Positions 60,147-64,000 of a stretch of 64,000 nucleotides of DNA are shown here, piece by piece; position 1 is the first letter of the stretch, and each line of letters starts with the position of its first letter. The position numbers were made by a program, and so were the translations under genes. The stretch spans positions 1 through 64,000 of the forward strand of contig JAHDIK010000014.1 in NCBI GenBank assembly GCA_020630795.1, in the 5' to 3' direction. The notes under the pieces were generated by a model that did no database searches, was not told the origin of the DNA, and saw only the letters and a list, made by a program, of their open reading frames with translations. Origin of the DNA: Colwellia sp. GTDB lineage: Bacteria > Pseudomonadota > Gammaproteobacteria > Enterobacterales > Alteromonadaceae.

Positions 60147-60848
60147 ATGGATAGTTTAAATATAAGTCGTCATATATCTGGGCAGTTTAATGAGGATTTA
60201 GAAAGAGTAATAAACCTTGTTATGCAAATGGGTGGATTAGTTGAAAAGCAACTTAATGAAGCACTATTGTCGGTAAGCCAAGCAGATGAAGAACTAGCAA
60301 AAAAAGTTCTATCGAATGATTACCAAGTAAACAACCTAGAAGTTGTTATTGATGATGAATGTACACGTGTTATTGCTAAAAGGCAGCCAGCAGCAGGTGA
60401 TTTACGTTTAGTAATGGCCATTATTAAAACCATTGCTGACTTAGAACGTATTGGTGATGAAGCAACTAAAATAGCTGAAGTAACATTGCAGAGCTTATCA
60501 AGCCAACACAAAGAGCTTTTATTAAACTTAGACAACTTAGGTCGTAGAGTTTTAGAGTGCTTGCAACTTACATTGGACGCATTCACTCGTATGGATGTAG
60601 AAGCAGCAATTAATATCCACAAGATGGATGAAAAAATTGATCGTGAATATGAAGCGATAATGCGTCAATTAATGACGTATATGATGGAAGATCCACGTTC
60701 TATTCCTCAAGTAATGACGGTAATTTGGTCAGCAAGAGCATTAGAGCGTATCGGAGATCGCTGTCAAAACGTATGCGAATACATTATTTACTTTGTAAAA
60801 GGTAAAGTTGTACGTCATACAACCAAAGAAGATATGGAAACATTATAG
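60147..60848 (+). CDS. phoU: Phosphate signalling protein PhoU
   Basis: A 233-residue all-helical cytoplasmic protein with two PhoU repeats. It couples PstB to PhoR to turn off the regulon when phosphate is ample. Typical segments are the metal-binding acidic helices (DDECTRVIAKRQPAAGDLRLVM and the second copy around WSARALERIGDRCQNVCEYIIYFVKGKVVRH). It ends the pst operon, 105 bp after pstB. Confidence 0.96.
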   Translation: MDSLNISRHISGQFNEDLERVINLVMQMGGLVEKQLNEALLSVSQADEELAKKVLSNDYQVNNLEVVIDDECTRVIAKRQPAAGDLRLVMAIIKTIADLERIGDEATKIAEVTLQSLSSQHKELLLNLDNLGRRVLECLQLTLDAFTRMDVEAAINIHKMDEKIDREYEAIMRQLMTYMMEDPRSIPQVMTVIWSARALERIGDRCQNVCEYIIYFVKGKVVRHTTKEDMETL

Positions 60849-60890
60849 ATTTTTAATAATCTAAATTTCTGGCGTTTTCACATGTTAATT

Positions 60891-60911
60891 AAGGCCTTAT
60901 GGGCCTTTTTT
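60891..60911 (+). terminator. Terminator of the pst-phoU operon
   Basis: AAGGCC (60891-60896) and GGCCTT (60902-60907) with a 5-nt loop and six T's, 43 bp past phoU. Confidence 0.88.
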
Positions 60912-61024
60912 ATTTTAACAATTGTTAAATTTTTGCTGTTCATCGACAAAGCGTTTGCTAATCGTTACAAATACGTTAATATCCGCCTCGAACAACAATA
61001 AAGAGAAACTTACTGGAATCCAAT

Positions 61025-61702
61025 ATGGCCAGAAATTCAATTCTAGGTGTATTTGCTAAATCACCTATCAAACCTTTAGAAAAACATATTAAGTTAGTTG
61101 CTAAATGTAGTAATCAACTTATTCCTTTTTTTGCTGCATGTACAGAACAAGACTGGACTACAGCAGGAAAAATTCGCAAGAAAATTTCAAAATACGAACA
61201 TGATGCAGATGAACTGAAGCGTCAACTTCGTTTGGAATTACCTGGCGGATTGTTCATGCCTGTTGACCGTGCAGACGTTTTAGAATTACTAAGTCAGCAA
61301 GACAAGATTGCTAACAAAAGTAAAGACATTGCAGGTCGTGTTTTAGGTCGTCAAATCGTGATACCTGAATCATTACAAGCTTCGTTTATTTCTTACGTAG
61401 AACGTAATTTAGACGCTATCGAAAAAGCTGCTGAAGCAATTAATGAGTTAGATGACTTATTAGAAACAGGTTTCCGTGGAAGAGAAGTGCAACTTGTTGA
61501 GAAAATGATCAATCAGGTTGATGCGATTGAAGATGATACAGATTCAATGCAAATTAAAATTAGACAAGATCTATTAGCGATTGAAAAGGACCTAAATCCA
61601 GTAGATGTTATGTTTTTATATCAAATTATTGACTGGGTTGGTGATCTTGCTGACCTTGCTGAACGAGTAGGTTCTCGTTTAGAAATCATGTTAGCTAGAT
61701 AA
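61025..61702 (+). CDS. TIGR00153/DUF47 PhoU-like protein
   Basis: A 225-residue helical protein of the DUF47 family, structurally related to PhoU and commonly paired with PiT transporters, whose activity it is thought to regulate. MARNSILGVFAKSPIKPLEKHI and GGLFMPVDRADVLELLSQQDKIANKSKDIAGRV are typical, with acidic helices that may bind metal. It starts 114 bp after the pst terminator and 13 bp before the PiT gene, forming a two-gene operon. I see no Pho box before it, so this may be the constitutive uptake route. Confidence 0.93.
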   Translation: MARNSILGVFAKSPIKPLEKHIKLVAKCSNQLIPFFAACTEQDWTTAGKIRKKISKYEHDADELKRQLRLELPGGLFMPVDRADVLELLSQQDKIANKSKDIAGRVLGRQIVIPESLQASFISYVERNLDAIEKAAEAINELDDLLETGFRGREVQLVEKMINQVDAIEDDTDSMQIKIRQDLLAIEKDLNPVDVMFLYQIIDWVGDLADLAERVGSRLEIMLAR

Positions 61703-61715
61703 AAAGGGCTACTTA

Positions 61716-62981
61716 ATGGATATTTTATTGTCAAGTGGTTCTACCCTTGTAATTCTTGCTGCGCTTGTAGGTTTTTTCATGGCGTGGGGTATTGGTGCGA
61801 ATGATGTTGCTAACGCAATGGGAACATCAGTTGGTTCTAAAGCACTAACGATTAAACAAGCGATTCTTATCGCAATGGTATTCGAATTTGCGGGTGCATA
61901 TTTAGCGGGTGGTGAAGTTACTTCAACTATTCGTAAAGGCATTATAGACGCGAGTTACTTTGTTGATACACCTGAGCTGCTTGTGTTCGGTATGATCTCA
62001 GCTTTATTTGCCGCTGCTACTTGGTTATTGGTTGCATCAATTTTAGGTTGGCCTGTTTCAACAACTCACTCAATTGTAGGTGCAATTATTGGTTTCGCTG
62101 CGATTGGTGTAAGTGTTGATACGGTTGTTTGGGGAAAAGTACTAGGTATTGTAGGTAGCTGGGTTGTTACACCGTTAATCTCGGGTGTAATCGCATTTGC
62201 TATTTTTAACAGTGCACAAAAACTTATTTTTGATACTGACAATCCTTTACAACAAGCTAAACGTTATGTTCCTTTTTACATGTTTTTAGCTGGCTTTGTA
62301 TTAGCGCTTGTAACAATTAAAAAAGGTCTTAAGCATATCGGTTTAGATATTGGTGCTCAAGAAGGTTATATCTATGCTGTTATTGTTGCTGTATTGGTTG
62401 CGCTAATAGGTAAAGTATTTATCTCTCGTATTAAGTTTGACGAAAATGCGGCGAAAACTACGCACTACGCAAACGTTGAGAAAGTATTTGCGATATTAAT
62501 GATTGTTACTGCTTGTTGTATGGCATTTGCTCACGGTTCTAACGACGTGGCTAACGCTATTGGGCCATTAGCTGCTGTAGAAAGTATTATTAGCAACAAC
62601 GGTGAAATTGCGAAGAAAGCTGCTATTGCATGGTGGATTCTACCATTAGGTGGTTTTGGTATCGTTGCTGGTTTAGCTTTATTCGGACACAAAGTAATTG
62701 CAACAATTGGTCAGGGTATTACTCACCTAACACCTAGCCGTGGTTTCGCTGCTGAATTAGCCGCTGCTTGTACGGTTGTTATTGCATCAGGTACTGGTTT
62801 ACCAATCTCTACTACACAAACCCTAGTTGGTGCTGTGTTAGGTGTGGGGATGGCACGCGGTATTGCTGCAATTAACTTAAGTGTAGTGCGTAATATTGTT
62901 ATCTCTTGGGTAGTTACTTTACCTGTAGGTGCTGGTTTATCAATCCTATTCTTCTGGATAATGAAATCTATATTTTCTTAA
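61716..62981 (+). CDS. PiT family inorganic phosphate transporter
   Basis: A 421-residue inner-membrane low-affinity phosphate transporter, driven by cation symport. It has about ten helices in two inverted repeats, each with the family signature: GANDVANAMGTSVGSKAL near residue 27 and GSNDVANAIGPLAAV near 275. Two copies of the GWPVSTTHSIVGAIIG/GLPISTTQTLVGAVLG loop are also present. It follows the DUF47 gene by 13 bp and is coexpressed with it. Confidence 0.95.
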   Translation: MDILLSSGSTLVILAALVGFFMAWGIGANDVANAMGTSVGSKALTIKQAILIAMVFEFAGAYLAGGEVTSTIRKGIIDASYFVDTPELLVFGMISALFAAATWLLVASILGWPVSTTHSIVGAIIGFAAIGVSVDTVVWGKVLGIVGSWVVTPLISGVIAFAIFNSAQKLIFDTDNPLQQAKRYVPFYMFLAGFVLALVTIKKGLKHIGLDIGAQEGYIYAVIVAVLVALIGKVFISRIKFDENAAKTTHYANVEKVFAILMIVTACCMAFAHGSNDVANAIGPLAAVESIISNNGEIAKKAAIAWWILPLGGFGIVAGLALFGHKVIATIGQGITHLTPSRGFAAELAAACTVVIASGTGLPISTTQTLVGAVLGVGMARGIAAINLSVVRNIVISWVVTLPVGAGLSILFFWIMKSIFS

Positions 62982-63006
62982 ATAACGATTAAGAAATTTG
63001 AGATAA

Positions 63007-63043
63007 AAAAAGCCCCTGTAGCGTTAAGTTACAGGGGCTTTTT
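63007..63043. terminator. Bidirectional terminator, PiT gene / ppiC
   Basis: GCCCCTGTA (63012-63020) and TACAGGGGC (63030-63038), extended by A-T pairs, form a strong stem with T-runs in both directions between convergent genes. Confidence 0.92.
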
Positions 63044-63060
63044 ATTGAATAACGTACGAA

Positions 63061-63339
63061 TTAACTACGTGAAGTAACTTCTAACAAGTGGTAACCAAAC
63101 TGTGTTTTAACAGGTCCTTGAACTTGATTCAATTCAGCGCTAAACACAACTTCGTCAAATTCAGGAACCATTTGGCCTCGACCGAAAGTACCTAAATCGC
63201 CGCCTTGCATTTTGGAAGGACAATTTGAATGCGCTTGAGCTACTTCTGCAAAATCTTTTCCTGCTTCAATTTCTGCTTTAAGTGCTAAACATTGTTCTTC
63301 TGTATCAACTAATAAGTGACGAGCTGCTGCTTGAGACAT
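63061..63339 (-). CDS. ppiC: Small parvulin-type peptidylprolyl isomerase PpiC
   Basis: A 92-residue single rotamase domain, the same length as E. coli PpiC (93), acting on cytoplasmic proteins. AARHLLVDTEEQC begins the fold; CPSKMQGGDLGTFGRGQMVPEFDEVVF and VKTQFGYHLLEVTSR are the active-site and closing motifs. AAAGGA precedes the ATG. It is monocistronic and divergent from the LysR-type gene. Confidence 0.95.
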   Translation of the reverse strand: MSQAAARHLLVDTEEQCLALKAEIEAGKDFAEVAQAHSNCPSKMQGGDLGTFGRGQMVPEFDEVVFSAELNQVQGPVKTQFGYHLLEVTSRS

Positions 63340-63585
63340 CGTATTTTCCTTTATGATTAAATTCAGCGAAACAATAACGTACTTTTATTGCAATATAAAG
63401 TTTATCGAGTAATAGACCTTAACAGTGCTTTAAAATTAAGCCTTAAAAGTAAGTGAGTTAAGTGCATTTTTCTCAGAAATAGCATTTAGTTATTGGGATT
63501 AATATCAAAATAAGATTATATTTTAAATTACATAAAGTGATTAAAATTAATTTATTAATCGTTATTTTGAATTTTAGGAAGAAGA

Positions 63586-64000
63586 ATGGCTTTACCTAAC
63601 TTGAAGCATTTACATTATTTATTAGCATTACATGAACACCAACATTTTAATCGTGCAGCTTCCGCTTGTTTTGTGAGTCAATCAACGTTAAGTAGTGCTA
63701 TTTTTAAGCTCGAAGAACAATTAGGGTGTCAGCTTATAGAACGAGACCATAAAGCCTTTATTTTTACCTTACAGGGACAAGAAGTGGTTAAGATGGCGAG
63801 AAGTCTCTTAGTTTCCGCACATGACTTAGTTACTTATGCGGAACACCAAGGTAAACCAGAACATGGATCTATCAGAATTGGCTGTATTCATACCATTGCA
63901 CCGTATTTGTTAACAGACTTCGTGCACGCATGTAAAAAAGAGATGCCAGACCTTTCTTTGTATTTATTTGAGAATTCAACTGAGCACCTCATGCTAATGT
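63586..64000 (+). CDS. LysR family regulator, OxyR-like (partial, runs off the window)
   Basis: The first 138 codons of a LysR-type regulator, cut by the window edge. The winged helix-turn-helix is complete (MALPNLKHLHYLLALHEHQH, then FNRAASACFVSQSTLSSAIFKLEEQLG). The start of the effector domain (GSIRIGCIHTIAPYLLTDFV) resembles OxyR, the peroxide sensor. The OxyR redox cysteines would lie beyond the edge and cannot be checked. TTAGGAAGAAG precedes the ATG. No catalase or peroxidase gene is visible nearby. Confidence 0.88.
   Translation, partial: MALPNLKHLHYLLALHEHQHFNRAASACFVSQSTLSSAIFKLEEQLGCQLIERDHKAFIFTLQGQEVVKMARSLLVSAHDLVTYAEHQGKPEHGSIRIGCIHTIAPYLLTDFVHACKKEMPDLSLYLFENSTEHLMLM

Noticed and set aside
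1..64000. CRISPR arrays, tRNA or rRNA genes, transposases, phage genes, toxin-antitoxin pairs
   Set aside because: I saw no regularly spaced direct repeats, no RNA gene signatures and no such protein families anywhere in the window.

Overview
The window is a stretch of AT-rich gammaproteobacterial chromosome. Gene content and neighbourhoods (rppH-ptsP-thyA with mutH divergent, tamAB, rdgC, ettA, msrPQ, a rhombosortase-type GlyGly-CTERM protein, a large-subunit Pst transporter) fit a marine Alteromonadales bacterium, most likely Colwelliaceae (Colwellia/Thalassotalea-like). That placement is inferred from family resemblance, not from a search. There are no rRNA or tRNA genes, CRISPR arrays, insertion sequences, phage genes or obvious genomic island. 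Nearly all of the window is ordinary core and shell chromosome, and I found no convincing new multi-gene system. The most interesting signals are regulatory or lie in details of single genes.

Layout. 0-8 kb: an SDR oxidoreductase divergent from azlCD amino-acid exporter genes, an acyltransferase, a small secreted protein, a ribosome-hibernation factor (hpf) followed by the ribosome-rescue factor arfB, an HxlR regulator translationally coupled to nudC, and a secreted cyclophilin with a GlyGly-CTERM tail. 8-14 kb: pheA with a complete phenylalanine attenuator, including a 19-codon leader peptide rich in Phe, then a MAPEG protein, a MocA-like nucleotidyltransferase, a YaiL-like protein, a glutaredoxin and msrPQ. 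14-20 kb: a lipoprotein amidohydrolase with a partner amidohydrolase that has lost its metal ligands, a hexose-6-phosphate mutarotase and a membrane diguanylate cyclase. 20-28 kb: mutH (no usual start codon visible), rppH, ptsP, a TSUP exporter, thyA, and a membrane-anchored glutamate-synthase-like protein. 28-38 kb: tamA-tamB, an HDOD protein, rdgC and an orphan histidine kinase.

38-63 kb is dominated by phosphate: a porin, phoB-phoR, pstS, ppk-ppx, pstC-pstA-pstB-phoU, and a second locus with a PhoU-like DUF47 protein and a PiT transporter. Four promoters in this part (porin, phoB, pstS, pstC) carry readable Pho boxes. At pstS and pstC a perfect TATAAT lies exactly 10 bp downstream of the box. 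The natural reading is one PhoB regulon: porin for outer-membrane entry, PstS/PstCAB for high-affinity uptake, PhoU/PhoR for sensing and Ppk/Ppx for the polyphosphate store.

Inside this region are ettA, a PilZ protein, an ACT-domain GcvR-like regulator, an SMI1/KNR4 protein, and a two-gene assimilatory nitrate reductase unit (FAD reductase plus NasA). The nitrate reductase leader has two inverted repeats, one of which covers the first gene's start codon. The window ends with ppiC and the first 138 codons of a LysR/OxyR-type regulator.
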